35,639 bases of DNA from Burkholderiaceae bacterium (GCA_947374315.1 CANCBK010000014.1:1-35639); one strand, 5' to 3'. Positions 6,448-15,413 are shown, numbered from the stretch's first letter. Notes: generated by a model not told the origin, from the sequence alone. Translations and numbers: made by a program.

Positions 6448-9136
6448 ATTGGAAAAACATTATTTAAACTCGCTACTTGACCCTAGCTCTATATCCATTC
6501 TGACGAATTCACAAAAACCTAGAGATGCCAACCCCTATTTAGATATCTTTTTGAAGCTGTTTGAGCAAGACAGCTATTCTGGGACGCTTGAGTGGATAGA
6601 CACTAGCGCGAAGCTTGCGCCAAGCGCTACAAACAGCCAGCCCAGAGACCTGGCTATTATTGCTCTAGCCCCAGACGAGTTGCTTTTCGCTTTGGATTTG
6701 GCGGGTCGCCTCAAACATCACTCAGCACTATTGATCTCCACTGGCATCAATAGGGTCATTGCTGACGAACTAAAAAATGTAGCGCGACACTATGGCATGA
6801 AACTACTGGGGCCCAATAGCATGGGTTTTCAAAGACCATTCCGCCATTTAAACGCAAGCGTGTTGGGGGATTTAGCGGCCCCCGGTCCGCTGGCTCTGAT
6901 TGCTCAATCTGGCGCCCTAACGGCTGCCATGCTGGACTGGGCCAAAACCAATGGCGTTGGCTTTTCATTTGTTGCTGCTGTTGGGCAAAATACTTCGATA
7001 GATATTGCTCAATTACTAGATTTCTTAGGCAATGATGCCAAGACGCAAAGCATTGTTCTGTATCTAGAAGGAATTACGAATTCCAGAAAGTTTATGAGCG
7101 CATTACGTGCTGCCGCGAATATGAAGCCTGTCATCATCCTGAAGTCTGGCCACAAAACTGCAGGCAATGAAGCGGCGAAAACCCACTGCGGCACCATCGT
7201 TGGAACGGATGCCGCATTTGATGCCGCTATCCGGCGTGCAGGTGCGGTAAGAGTCAAGTCTTTCGTTGAGCTCTTTTCTGCCGCTAAATGTTTAGCATCC
7301 AGCTATCGTCCTGTAGGCAATCGATTGGCAGTCATTACAAATGGGGGTGGTCCTGGAGTCTTGGCAGCGGATCGGATTAGTGAGAATGATTTAATTCTAG
7401 CTAAGCTGTCGCCAGAACTTACCGAGCAACTTCAATCAGAACTGTCGCCATTCGCATCTCTAGAGAATTTAGTTGATGTATCCGAAGAAGCTACGCCAGA
7501 GCAATATTGCGCAGCGATCAATGCCGCCAATAGTGATTCAAATATAGATGGCATCTTGGTGATCTATTCACCAAAGCCATCTGTAGATAGCTACAAGGTT
7601 GCCAGTGCAATTGCTGCAATGAAAAAACAGATTAATAAGCCATTATTAAGTTGTTGGATGGGTGATTCATCCGTAGGTGAAAGCAGACTTTTACTTGCCA
7701 ATGCAAATATTCCCACCTTCAGAACTCCTGAGGCTGCTGTAGGCGCCTTTGGCAATATCTCTAGTTTCTACACCAATCAAAAACTGCTCCAGCAAACTCC
7801 GCCGCCGCTTTCGAAGTCCTCGAGTCCTGACCTAGATGGGGCAAAACTCATTATTGAGAATGTGTTGGCATCCAAGCGAACCGTCTTCACCGAAATGGAA
7901 TCTAAGGCCCTGCTTTCGGCCTTTCATATTCCGATTACACAAACTATTCTTGCTAGGAGCGTGAATGACGCCATCATGATTGCCAATCAAATTGGCTACC
8001 CGGTTGTTTTAAAGATTGATTCACCCGATATTAGCCATAAATCTGATGTCAATGGCGTAGCGCTAGATGTGATGAACGCAATGGGTGTGAGGGATGTCTA
8101 TGCGCATATGATGCAAGCCGTCACGCGCCTCGCTCCAGAGGCCCGCATCAATGGCATCACCATTCAGAAAATGGTTCGTAATAAACGTGGGCGTGAAATC
8201 TATATCGGGCTCGTGAATGAAGAGCCCTTTGGGCCAGTGATTGCATTCGGTGCTGGCGGCACCATGATTGAGCTTTTAAATGACCAATCCATGGAGCTGC
8301 CCCCTCTGAATCAATACTTGGCAAAACAACTTATCAAGCGCTCACGCATTGCGCAAACTCTGAAGGAATGGCGTGGCGCACCAGCCGTCAATGAAGAGGC
8401 CATTGAGCACATCCTATTGCGGGTCTCTGAAATGGCTTGTGAGCTACCCCAACTCCTTGAAATGGATATCAACCCCATTATTGTTGATGAGTCAGGAGCC
8501 ATCGCTGTAGATGCACGGATCGTCATTAGCGATTCTCACAGTCTGAACAATACTCCAGCAGGCTTATACACACACTTGGCAATCCTGCCCTATCCACATC
8601 AGTATGAAAATATCTACCCCCTTAAGGATGGCGAAGAATATTTAGTAAGGCCAATACACCCAGATGATGCAGATATGCTTAAAGCATTCTATAAAACGCT
8701 CTCGGCTGAGACTCGCTATTTTAGATTTATCTCGAATTCTCCAGAGCTAGCACCATCGATGGCAGCCAAATTCACACTCATTGATTACGATAGCGAAATG
8801 GCCTTGGTTGCACTCATCCGAGAAACGCAATTATTGGAAGATGGAGCCTGGCACGAGAGCGAAAAGATTATCGGAGTATCTCGTTACAGCACCAATCCAG
8901 ATAAGGCTAGCTGCGAGTTTTCGCTGGTAGTGGCCGATGATTTTGGTGGGCAAGGCATTGGGTCTCGCTTGATGACCAGCATTATGGAAGTCGCCCGCGA
9001 CAAAGGCTTATCTGAAATTGATGGCCTCGTTCTCTCTAAAAATCCGAGTATGCTCAAACTGATGCGTAACCTAGGATTTTCAGTAGAGAGCATGGTCGAT
9101 GATACTGACTTCAAACTTGTCCGGAAAAAACTGTAA
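6434..9136 (+). CDS. PatZ-type protein lysine acetyltransferase (acyl-CoA synthetase-like plus GNAT)
   Basis: A 900-residue multidomain protein of PatZ/Pat length. Domains in order: CoA-binding domain (about 10-130), succinyl-CoA-ligase-like domains (about 145-450), ATP-grasp domain (about 483-705), and a C-terminal GNAT acetyltransferase (about 735-895) with DDFGGQGIG as the acetyl-CoA loop and Glu828 in CEFSLVV as the likely catalytic base. Known for the family: acetylation and inactivation of acetyl-CoA synthetase and other enzymes. The ligase part keeps a histidine (His251 in THCGTIVG) at the place of the phosphorylated histidine of ADP-forming acyl-CoA synthetases, which Salmonella Pat is reported to lack, so a synthetase activity cannot be excluded. 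The start is uncertain: TTG at 6434 overlaps the deacylase by 14 bases, while TTG at 6449 lies 1 base past its stop and has GGGG upstream. Confidence 0.88.
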   Translation: MGLTKLEKHYLNSLLDPSSISILTNSQKPRDANPYLDIFLKLFEQDSYSGTLEWIDTSAKLAPSATNSQPRDLAIIALAPDELLFALDLAGRLKHHSALLISTGINRVIADELKNVARHYGMKLLGPNSMGFQRPFRHLNASVLGDLAAPGPLALIAQSGALTAAMLDWAKTNGVGFSFVAAVGQNTSIDIAQLLDFLGNDAKTQSIVLYLEGITNSRKFMSALRAAANMKPVIILKSGHKTAGNEAAKTHCGTIVGTDAAFDAAIRRAGAVRVKSFVELFSAAKCLASSYRPVGNRLAVITNGGGPGVLAADRISENDLILAKLSPELTEQLQSELSPFASLENLVDVSEEATPEQYCAAINAANSDSNIDGILVIYSPKPSVDSYKVASAIAAMKKQINKPLLSCWMGDSSVGESRLLLANANIPTFRTPEAAVGAFGNISSFYTNQKLLQQTPPPLSKSSSPDLDGAKLIIENVLASKRTVFTEMESKALLSAFHIPITQTILARSVNDAIMIANQIGYPVVLKIDSPDISHKSDVNGVALDVMNAMGVRDVYAHMMQAVTRLAPEARINGITIQKMVRNKRGREIYIGLVNEEPFGPVIAFGAGGTMIELLNDQSMELPPLNQYLAKQLIKRSRIAQTLKEWRGAPAVNEEAIEHILLRVSEMACELPQLLEMDINPIIVDESGAIAVDARIVISDSHSLNNTPAGLYTHLAILPYPHQYENIYPLKDGEEYLVRPIHPDDADMLKAFYKTLSAETRYFRFISNSPELAPSMAAKFTLIDYDSEMALVALIRETQLLEDGAWHESEKIIGVSRYSTNPDKASCEFSLVVADDFGGQGIGSRLMTSIMEVARDKGLSEIDGLVLSKNPSMLKLMRNLGFSVESMVDDTDFKLVRKKL

Positions 9137-9185
9137 TTCATCAAAATCGGTAAATCCTCATCTCAGAACGTCTGATATGGAACAT

Positions 9186-9218
9186 AAATAAGCCCTTCTT
9201 ACGTGGGGCTTATTTTTT
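9186..9218 (+). terminator. Rho-independent terminator of the deacylase-acetyltransferase operon
   Basis: AAATAAGCCC (9186-9195) pairs perfectly with GGGCTTATTT (9206-9215) over a 10-nt loop, and the T-run continues to 9218. It lies 50 bp after the acetyltransferase stop. Confidence 0.85.
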
Positions 9219-9251
9219 GATCTAGGCCCTGGTAGTTAGGCACCCTATATT

Positions 9252-9277
9252 GATCTATATTATCGATAATACATATC
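9252..9277. promoter_or_regulatory. 26-bp dyad upstream of ahpC, possible redox-regulator operator
   Basis: The core TATTATCGATAATA (9258-9271) is a perfect 14-bp palindrome. The symmetry extends to 26 bp (9252-9277) with two mismatched pairs. It lies about 87 bp before the ahpC start. CTAT-N7-ATAA within it resembles the central half-sites of an OxyR site, but the outer half-sites are not recognisable, so the regulator is left open. Confidence 0.5.
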
Positions 9278-9363
9278 ATATTTATTCATTATGCAAATAA
9301 ATAAATAAGGCCTAGAATGACTCCTGTTGTGAACCCACTTTTTTATTTTTATCAGGAGAAATC

Positions 9364-9927
9364 ATGTCACTAATCAACACACTAATTCCACCATTTAAAG
9401 CCCAAGCTTTCCACAATGGCAAGTTCATCACTGTTTCCGATCAGACCCTCAAAGGAAAATGGTCTGTATTAATTTTCATGCCAGCAGCGTTCACATTCAA
9501 CTGCCCTACAGAAATTGAAGATGCGGCTGATAACTATGCTGAATTCCAGAAGATGGGTGCAGAGGTATACATCGTTACTACTGATACTCATTTCTCACAC
9601 AAAGTGTGGCACGAAACTTCACCAGCAGTAGGTAAAGCGAAGTTCCCATTGGTTGGAGATCCAGCGCATGTTCTAACCCATGCCTTTGATGTGCATATTG
9701 ACGAAGAAGGTTTAGCATTGCGCGGTACTTTCATCATCAATCCAGAAGGCATTATCAAAACCGCTGAAATTCACTCTAATGAAATCGCTCGCGATATCTC
9801 TGAGACATTGCGCAAACTCAAGGCTGCACAGTACACAGCGGCTCACCCAGGCGAAGTGTGCCCAGCCAAGTGGAAAGAAGGCGCAGCGACATTGACTCCA
9901 TCTTTAGATCTCGTAGGCAAGATCTAA
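9364..9927 (+). CDS. ahpC: AhpC peroxiredoxin (alkyl hydroperoxide reductase subunit C)
   Basis: A 187-residue typical 2-Cys peroxiredoxin of the AhpC class, same length as the enterobacterial protein. The peroxidatic cysteine is Cys47 in FTFNCPTE and the resolving cysteine is Cys166 in HPGEVCPAKW. It reduces H2O2, organic peroxides and peroxynitrite in the cytoplasm and is itself recycled by AhpF, whose gene follows 119 bp downstream. A strong ribosome-binding site (AGGAG, about 5 nt before the ATG) is present, as expected for a highly expressed protein. The peroxidatic loop reads PAAFTFNCP instead of the common PADFTFVCP, a change at two positions next to the active site. The start lies behind a palindromic candidate operator at 9252-9277. 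Confidence 0.95.
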   Translation: MSLINTLIPPFKAQAFHNGKFITVSDQTLKGKWSVLIFMPAAFTFNCPTEIEDAADNYAEFQKMGAEVYIVTTDTHFSHKVWHETSPAVGKAKFPLVGDPAHVLTHAFDVHIDEEGLALRGTFIINPEGIIKTAEIHSNEIARDISETLRKLKAAQYTAAHPGEVCPAKWKEGAATLTPSLDLVGKI

Positions 9928-9953
9928 ACAAGTAGTCAGTAGTCAGTTGTAAG

Positions 9954-10018
9954 CAATAGACTCTCTTCGGAGAGTCTATTGGAGAGGAAGGGATTAACGC
10001 CTCCTGCCCAATAGACTC
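9954..10018 (+). promoter_or_regulatory. ahpC-ahpF intergenic RNA with two mutually exclusive stem-loops
   Basis: Segment A CAATAGACTCTC (9954-9965) and segment B GAGAGTCTATTG (9970-9981) form a perfect 12-bp stem closed by a TTCG tetraloop. A third segment C, CCAATAGACTC (10008-10018), is a copy of A's CAATAGACTC plus one base and can pair 11 bp with the same B bases (9972-9982), enclosing a possible GAGG/CCTC inner stem (9984-9987 with 10000-10003). A-B and B-C cannot coexist fully. Neither is followed by a T-run. Segment C ends 28 nt before the ahpF start. The A-B hairpin alone would make a good 3' end stabiliser for ahpC mRNA. Confidence 0.6.
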
Positions 10019-10046
10019 ATCAAGAATTTATACCAAGGAAGTAACC

Positions 10047-11591
10047 ATGTTAGATACCAATATCCAATCGCAGTTAAAGGTGTATTTTGAAAAGATAGTG
10101 AACCCTATCGTTCTCGAAGCCACCCTAGACGACAGCCCTCAGTCGGCCCAGATGCTAGAACTCTTAAATGAAGTTGCCGAGCAATCTGAGCAGATCACCG
10201 TGAGCACTGCTGGTAAAAGTAAAAATATTCCCAGCTTCACAGTGGGTAAAGTCGATGAAGTCGCTCGTATTGCATTCTCGGGCCTGCCAATGGGTCATGA
10301 AATGACTTCATTCATCTTGGCAATTTTGCAGGTTAGCGGCTACCCACCAAAAGTTGAGCAAGATGTCATCCAGAGCATCCGTAGCCTAGATAGCAAGATG
10401 CGTTTTCAGACATTTATTTCCCTGTCTTGCCACAACTGTCCGGATGTGGTGCAGGCCCTGAACCTGATGGCCGCCCTCAATCCCAATATAGAACACGAGA
10501 TGATTGATGGCGCCCTCTTCCAAGAATTGGTGGATGAATACCAAATCATGGCGGTTCCCACGGTCATTCTGAATGGCGTCGTATTTGGTCAGGGTCGCAT
10601 GAGTGTTGAAGAAATTGTGGCGAAGCTCGATACCAACTCCTCAGCACGCGATGCAGAAAAGATGAATGCCAAGGCATTCTTCGATTCATTAATCATTGGC
10701 GGAGGGCCCGCAGGTGCTTCCGCGGCAATCTACTCTGCCAGAAAAGGCATCAGAACCGGCATTGTTGCGCAGCGCTTTGGCGGCCAAGTTGCCGACACTG
10801 TTGGCATTGAGAACTTTATCTCGGTTAAAGAAACTGAAGGCCCAAAATTAGTCATGGCACTTGAGCAGCATGTGAAGGCATACGATGTTGACGTCATGAA
10901 TCTGCAAACAGCGAAAAGCCTCAGTAAGACTGGTGATGAGATTGAAATCACCCTAGAGAACGGCGCTACCCTTAAAAGTAAAACGGTGATTTTAAGTACC
11001 GGAGCACGCTGGCGCGAAATGAATGTGCCGGGCGAACAGGAATACCGCGGCAAGGGTGTAGCCTACTGCCCTCACTGTGATGGTCCTTTGTATAAAGGTA
11101 AACGAGTGGCAGTGATTGGTGGTGGTAACTCAGGAGTTGAGGCGGCGATTGACTTAGCAGGTATCGTCAGTCATGTCACCTTGGTTGAGTTTGACACTAA
11201 ATTGCGTGCAGATGCCGTACTTCAAAAGAAGCTTCATAGTCTCGCTAATGTGACCGTGATCACCAATGCATTAAGTAAAGAGGTTTTGGGTGCCGATAGC
11301 AAAGTCACTACCTTGAGATACGAAGATCGCGCCAATCATCAGATGCATGACATCGCGCTTGAAGGCATCTTTGTTCAAATTGGATTGCTGCCAAATACAG
11401 ATTGGCTCAAAGGCGTGATTGACCTATCACCACGCGGCGAGGTCATCATTGATCAAAAAGGTGAAACTTCAATGCCTGGTGTCTTTGCTGCTGGTGATTG
11501 CACAACAGTGCCGTATAAACAAATCATCATCGCGATGGGTGAAGGTGCCAAAGCATCACTCTCTGCGTTTGACTATCTCATTCGTTCTTGA
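10047..11591 (+). CDS. ahpF: AhpF, NADH-dependent peroxiredoxin reductase
   Basis: A 514-residue flavoprotein of the usual AhpF length. The N-terminal double-thioredoxin-fold domain (about 1-200) carries the CHNC redox centre at Cys128/Cys131. The C-terminal thioredoxin-reductase-like part has the FAD-binding [10 protein letters not shown] (about 218-227), the catalytic CPHC (Cys341/Cys344), the NAD(P)-binding [10 protein letters not shown] (about 358-367) and the late FAD motif FAAGDCT. Electrons go from NADH through FAD and both disulfides to AhpC. The ATG at 10047 is preceded by AAGGAAG. It sits in one transcription unit with ahpC unless the intervening RNA structure interrupts transcription, and it ends at a strong terminator shared with the convergent gene. 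Confidence 0.95.
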   Translation: MLDTNIQSQLKVYFEKIVNPIVLEATLDDSPQSAQMLELLNEVAEQSEQITVSTAGKSKNIPSFTVGKVDEVARIAFSGLPMGHEMTSFILAILQVSGYPPKVEQDVIQSIRSLDSKMRFQTFISLSCHNCPDVVQALNLMAALNPNIEHEMIDGALFQELVDEYQIMAVPTVILNGVVFGQGRMSVEEIVAKLDTNSSARDAEKMNAKAFFDSLIIGGGPAGASAAIYSARKGIRTGIVAQRFGGQVADTVGIENFISVKETEGPKLVMALEQHVKAYDVDVMNLQTAKSLSKTGDEIEITLENGATLKSKTVILSTGARWREMNVPGEQEYRGKGVAYCPHCDGPLYKGKRVAVIGGGNSGVEAAIDLAGIVSHVTLVEFDTKLRADAVLQKKLHSLANVTVITNALSKEVLGADSKVTTLRYEDRANHQMHDIALEGIFVQIGLLPNTDWLKGVIDLSPRGEVIIDQKGETSMPGVFAAGDCTTVPYKQIIIAMGEGAKASLSAFDYLIRS

Positions 11592-11610
11592 GTTCAATGA
11601 GCTCCAATTA

Positions 11611-11642
11611 AAAAGCCCCGAACTTCCATTCGGGGCTTTTTT
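11611..11642. terminator. Bidirectional terminator between ahpF and the FAD/Fe-S dehydrogenase
   Basis: AAAAGCCCCGAA (11611-11622) pairs with TTCGGGGCTTTT (11629-11640) across a 6-nt loop, with T bases after it on the plus strand and an A-rich start that gives a T-run on the minus strand. It fills the gap between two convergent genes. Confidence 0.85.
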
Positions 11643-11644
11643 CT

Positions 11645-14587
11645 TCAGCTAATCTCAGCTACTTCTTGGATTGATTTCATTATGTTTGGTGATTTAGCTT
11701 TATGGGCCATCTGCAAGAGCTCAGCGAGATGCTTTACCTTGCGTCCCGTCTCTTGCTCTATCTGCTCTCGACAACTGAAGCCATTGGTCAGAATGATCGT
11801 ATCTTGATCAGACGATCGGATCGCTGGTAGCAGCACCAATTCACCAACCGCCTTGGAGATTTCTATGTGCTCAGGATTAAACCCGAATGAGCCTGCCATG
11901 CCGCAACAACCGCTATCAATAAAGTTTGCCTTGGCGCCTAATGCAGATAGAAGCGCGACATCTCCCTTGGTTCCAAATAAAGACTTCTGATGGCAATGGG
12001 AGTGCACCAAGACATTGCAATCTAGTGGAGGCGGTGTATAGCCATGCTCATGCAAAAAATCCCCTAGTAAGTAAGTGCTTGATGAGAGCAACTGAGCCCG
12101 AGGATCGTTAGGGAAAAACTTCAGCAACTCATCCTTGAACACCGACATGCAGCCAGGCTCAAGACCCACTACCGCTATTGGAGAGTGTTCATCTGCGCCG
12201 ATCTGATCGCTGATGGCATCCAAAATTTTCTCCAACTTTTGTTTGGCCAAATCCAGATAGCCGAAGTCATATAAAGGGCGTCCACAGCACAATGGGGTCT
12301 TTGGCAAGGTCGCCTCAAATCCAGCATAACCAAGCACTTCAACAGCTGCATTAGCTACCTCTGGATGAAAGTGCTCACAGAAAGTATCCACCCAGAGAAT
12401 AACTTTTTTCTGCCCCAGGTTTGCGTGCTGCGTACTCTTGAACTGCTTCCTAAAAGACTGGCTTGCAAATATTGGCAGACTACGCTCTTGAGCTACACCG
12501 CCAACCCACTTAGCAACGCTGGATAAGAGCGGCATCTGCATCACCCCATTCACCAACCAGGAGATCCTGCTAGCTAAAGGCGCCCAATCACCAATACGCC
12601 CCATCGTTAAAGCCTGGCGAGGCCTACCGTGCTTCTCGTGATAATGCGATAGGAATTCCGCCTTATAAGAAGCCATATCGACGTGAGCTGGACAATCACT
12701 CTTGCAACCCTTACAAGAGAGGCAGGTATCAAGCGCCTCTTTTAGCTCATTGCTTTCCCAACCATCCGTGATGACCTCTCCCTGCAACATTTCCCAAAAG
12801 AGTCTTGAGCGTCCACGAGTAGAGAAACGCTCCTCTTTGGTGGCGCGATAGCTTGGACACATAGTGCCCACTTTTTCACTGCGGCATTTACCCATACCAA
12901 CGCAGCGCTCAACCGCCCTTTGAAAGCCATTGCCCTCTTGGCTTAGGAAATTCAGGCGAGTGTTGATATTGACCACTTTATATTCTGGGCCCATACGCAG
13001 GTTTTCATCAACGCGATATGGATGAACGACTTTGCCAGGATTGAGCTTGTTCTGCGGATCCCAAATGCGCTTGAACTCATGCATGGCACCCATCAACTCT
13101 TCACCAAACATAATGGGCAAAAATTCCGCTCTTGCCTGGCCATCACCGTGCTCACCAGTTAATGAACCGCCGAACTCTACAACCAGCGTAGCCGCATCGC
13201 GAATAAAGGATCTAAATTTCGTGACCCCTTCTGCCGTGCGTAAGTTAAAGGTAATGCGCGCATGCACGCAACCATCACCAAAATGCCCATAGAGAGATGT
13301 TTCATAGTCATATGAATCCACCAAAGCCTGAAACGCGCGGAGGTAATCACCCAAACGCGTTGGATCTACTGCGGCGTCTTCCCAACCCACCACTGGGTCA
13401 GGAGAATTGGGGTCAATGGAGAGATGGGTTGCTGAAGCGCCATTTTCCCGAATAGACCAAATGCGTTTTTGTAATTGCGGATCTGGCACGAGCCAAGTGG
13501 ATGGCTGAGGTCCCTGAGTTCTGGCTTTGAAATACTGCTCCGCCTTTTCAGCTTGAGCCACCGCACCCTCCAGCGTGTCATCACCAAACTCCACCACCAC
13601 CCATGCATTTCCCGGCGGCAATAAATCAATCTCAGCCTTAGCTAAATTGCGCTGCTGCAAGCCACGGATAATTTTGTAATCTAAGCCTTCGATTGCGATA
13701 GGATTAAATGATTGGTATTCAGGCACGGCATCGCCTGCTACATAAATGTCCTCAAAACCTAAAACCAAGACAACGCGTTTAGCCGGACTCTTCACGAGCC
13801 TGACTTTTGCAGCAAGTGTTAACGCACAAGTTCCCTCAGTTCCAACCAATGCACGGGCAACATTAAAGCCATTCTCTGGCAAAAGTTGATCCAAGTTATA
13901 ACCGGATACGCGACGCTTAATATTAGGAAAGCGCGCCCGAATGAGGTCGGCATATCGGTCCCGTAGGGTAAGCAAATCTTGATAGATCTGACCCTTTCGC
14001 CCACCAGCAGCAATGATCTCCCCCAACTCTTGATCGGAGGTTGGGCCAACCCAAAAACGTTCACCGTCGTAAGTGAGGATTTCTAGAGCTTCGGTGTTCT
14101 CAAGCGTCTTTCCCGCCATCACCGAATGCGCACCACAAGAGTTATTGGCAACCATGCCACCTAAAGTACAACGACTATGAGTGGAAGGATCTGGCGCAAA
14201 AGTGAGGCCATGCAGCTCTGCAGCATCGCGCAAAGAATCGCAAATAACACCCGGCTCAACAGTAGCATCACCCGCTACAGGATCCAAGGAAAGAATATGG
14301 TTGCAGTACTTCGAGATATCAAATACCACTGCATTGTTCACTGTCTGGCCATTCATGGAAGTGCCGGCACCACGCATCAATACTGGCGCTTTATTGCGAT
14401 GGCAAATCTCAATGCCCTTTACAAACTCTTCCGTATTTTTGGGGGTCACAACCCCAATCGGAATTTGACGGTAATTGGACGCCTCTGAGGCATATACGGC
14501 TTGATGGGCTGTATCGAAATGAACCGAGCTTCCTAAAGCTGCCGTCAGCTCTACATTGAGCTGCTCCCACTGAGAAATACCACCCAT
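11645..14587 (-). CDS. FAD-binding and Fe-S-binding 2-hydroxyacid dehydrogenase, YdiJ type
   Basis: A 980-residue fused flavoprotein. An FAD-binding type 4 domain (about 40-215, with the glycine-rich loop MRGAGTSMNGQ and PDPSTHSRCTLGG), then a C-terminal FAD-oxidase domain (about 260-530), a ferredoxin-like region with two cysteine sets (CVGMGKC near 564 and CLSCKGCKSDCP near 620), and two CCG repeats (CCGRPLY near 762, CCGMAGSFG near 894) of the GlpC/heterodisulfide-reductase kind. Related to D-lactate and D-2-hydroxyglutarate dehydrogenases; E. coli YdiJ acts on D-2-hydroxyglutarate. Substrate here is not decidable from sequence. The ATG has AAGGA about 7 nt upstream. It is probably a peripheral inner-membrane enzyme that passes electrons towards quinone. 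Confidence 0.88.
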   Translation of the reverse strand: MGGISQWEQLNVELTAALGSSVHFDTAHQAVYASEASNYRQIPIGVVTPKNTEEFVKGIEICHRNKAPVLMRGAGTSMNGQTVNNAVVFDISKYCNHILSLDPVAGDATVEPGVICDSLRDAAELHGLTFAPDPSTHSRCTLGGMVANNSCGAHSVMAGKTLENTEALEILTYDGERFWVGPTSDQELGEIIAAGGRKGQIYQDLLTLRDRYADLIRARFPNIKRRVSGYNLDQLLPENGFNVARALVGTEGTCALTLAAKVRLVKSPAKRVVLVLGFEDIYVAGDAVPEYQSFNPIAIEGLDYKIIRGLQQRNLAKAEIDLLPPGNAWVVVEFGDDTLEGAVAQAEKAEQYFKARTQGPQPSTWLVPDPQLQKRIWSIRENGASATHLSIDPNSPDPVVGWEDAAVDPTRLGDYLRAFQALVDSYDYETSLYGHFGDGCVHARITFNLRTAEGVTKFRSFIRDAATLVVEFGGSLTGEHGDGQARAEFLPIMFGEELMGAMHEFKRIWDPQNKLNPGKVVHPYRVDENLRMGPEYKVVNINTRLNFLSQEGNGFQRAVERCVGMGKCRSEKVGTMCPSYRATKEERFSTRGRSRLFWEMLQGEVITDGWESNELKEALDTCLSCKGCKSDCPAHVDMASYKAEFLSHYHEKHGRPRQALTMGRIGDWAPLASRISWLVNGVMQMPLLSSVAKWVGGVAQERSLPIFASQSFRKQFKSTQHANLGQKKVILWVDTFCEHFHPEVANAAVEVLGYAGFEATLPKTPLCCGRPLYDFGYLDLAKQKLEKILDAISDQIGADEHSPIAVVGLEPGCMSVFKDELLKFFPNDPRAQLLSSSTYLLGDFLHEHGYTPPPLDCNVLVHSHCHQKSLFGTKGDVALLSALGAKANFIDSGCCGMAGSFGFNPEHIEISKAVGELVLLPAIRSSDQDTIILTNGFSCREQIEQETGRKVKHLAELLQMAHKAKSPNIMKSIQEVAEIS

Positions 14588-14610
14588 ATTTAATCCTTGT
14601 TAGATGCAAT

Positions 14611-14626
14611 TGCCCCTTCTGGGGCA
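14611..14626 (-). other. Short hairpin in the leader of the FAD/Fe-S dehydrogenase
   Basis: TGCCCC (14611-14616) pairs with GGGGCA (14621-14626) over a TTCT loop, 24 bp upstream of the start codon. No T-run follows on the minus strand, so it is not a typical terminator; it may end phasin mRNA or shape the leader. Confidence 0.35.
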
Positions 14627-14671
14627 TCGTTCATTCTAACAATTCTTAGCGTTTTGTGAGTGATGGGTAGT

Positions 14672-14691
14672 CGCCCCTGGTAAGGGGGGCG
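14672..14691 (-). terminator. GC-rich hairpin just downstream of the phasin gene
   Basis: CGCCCC (14672-14677) pairs with GGGGCG (14686-14691) over an 8-nt loop, 13 bp past the phasin stop. There is no T-run, so intrinsic termination is doubtful; a 3' stabilising hairpin is the other reading. Confidence 0.35.
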
Positions 14692-14703
14692 CCCAGGCTA
14701 GCG

Positions 14704-15273
14704 CTATTTCTTTGTAGACTTTTTGGCTACCCCGGATGCACCCTTTTGGACACCCGAAAGGTTATTCATGTTTTCCACGTTTTTCTCGAAATTAACAAAT
14801 GAGTCTGCCATGGCCGCACGGATTAATTCAAAATTCTGGAGGGCGCTGTTAAATGAAGTCTTAAACACTGAGGTATAGGGCTCAGTTCCCGCGGGCGCAT
14901 TTTGAGTGGCTTCATTTACAAAATGGATTAAATCGTGCTGAGACTCTTTGATCATCGATTCTGCAATCTTGGCTATTTCCTTGTTCCCACTCGCCAAAGC
15001 TTGGAAGAGTTGCGCCTGATAATCGGCCACCTCTTTTGCAGCCTCTTGCAATACATCCGCATGCACATAATCAAATGCTGCTTTAGGATCCTGAGTTTTC
15101 ATCAACTCGGCAACTTTCGCTTGCAAGCGGGTGGCAAGCTCCTGCGCGGCCTGTTGGTTCAGTTGGGCAATCGCCTGGGCACTAGTTAGCGCAACCTGAC
15201 CAACCGCCTTAGCAGCTTCCACCCCTTTAGCATGGTTCGCCATTGCGCTTAAATCAAATGGATTCTTACTCAT
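14704..15273 (-). CDS. Phasin family protein
   Basis: A 189-residue, mostly helical, alanine- and glutamine-rich protein of the phasin family, which coats polyhydroxyalkanoate granules and controls their size and number. The opening SKNPFDLSAMANHAKG and the long amphipathic helices (about 20-115) are family-like. The C-terminal tail (GVQKGASGVAKKSTKK) is basic and low-complexity, as in PhaP proteins that bind DNA or granule surfaces through such tails. AGGGAG 6 nt before the ATG is a strong ribosome-binding site. No PHA synthase gene is in the window, so granule formation in this organism is inferred from the family alone. Confidence 0.85.
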   Translation of the reverse strand: MSKNPFDLSAMANHAKGVEAAKAVGQVALTSAQAIAQLNQQAAQELATRLQAKVAELMKTQDPKAAFDYVHADVLQEAAKEVADYQAQLFQALASGNKEIAKIAESMIKESQHDLIHFVNEATQNAPAGTEPYTSVFKTSFNSALQNFELIRAAMADSFVNFEKNVENMNNLSGVQKGASGVAKKSTKK

Positions 15274-15369
15274 CGCTATCTCCCTTAGTCATTCAGTCAA
15301 TTATTTAATCTACTCCCGATTGAGCAACATTCAGATAGAGGAATACCACTAGGGAGCGCCCTGAAATAC

Positions 15370-15395
15370 AAAAGAGCGCCCTAGGACGCTCTTTT
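15370..15395 (-). terminator. Rho-independent terminator of the parvulin gene
   Basis: AAAAGAGCG (15370-15378) pairs with CGCTCTTTT (15387-15395); the loop contains CCTAGG. Read on the minus strand it lies 18 bp past the parvulin stop and ends in TTTT, and it also insulates the phasin promoter region. Confidence 0.8.
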
Positions 15396-15413
15396 CTTGG
15401 ATCTAAGGGTCTT

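Noticed and set aside
9931..9949. Two tandem AGTAGTC units after ahpC
   Set aside because: Only two copies of 7 bp; too short to be called a repeat element.
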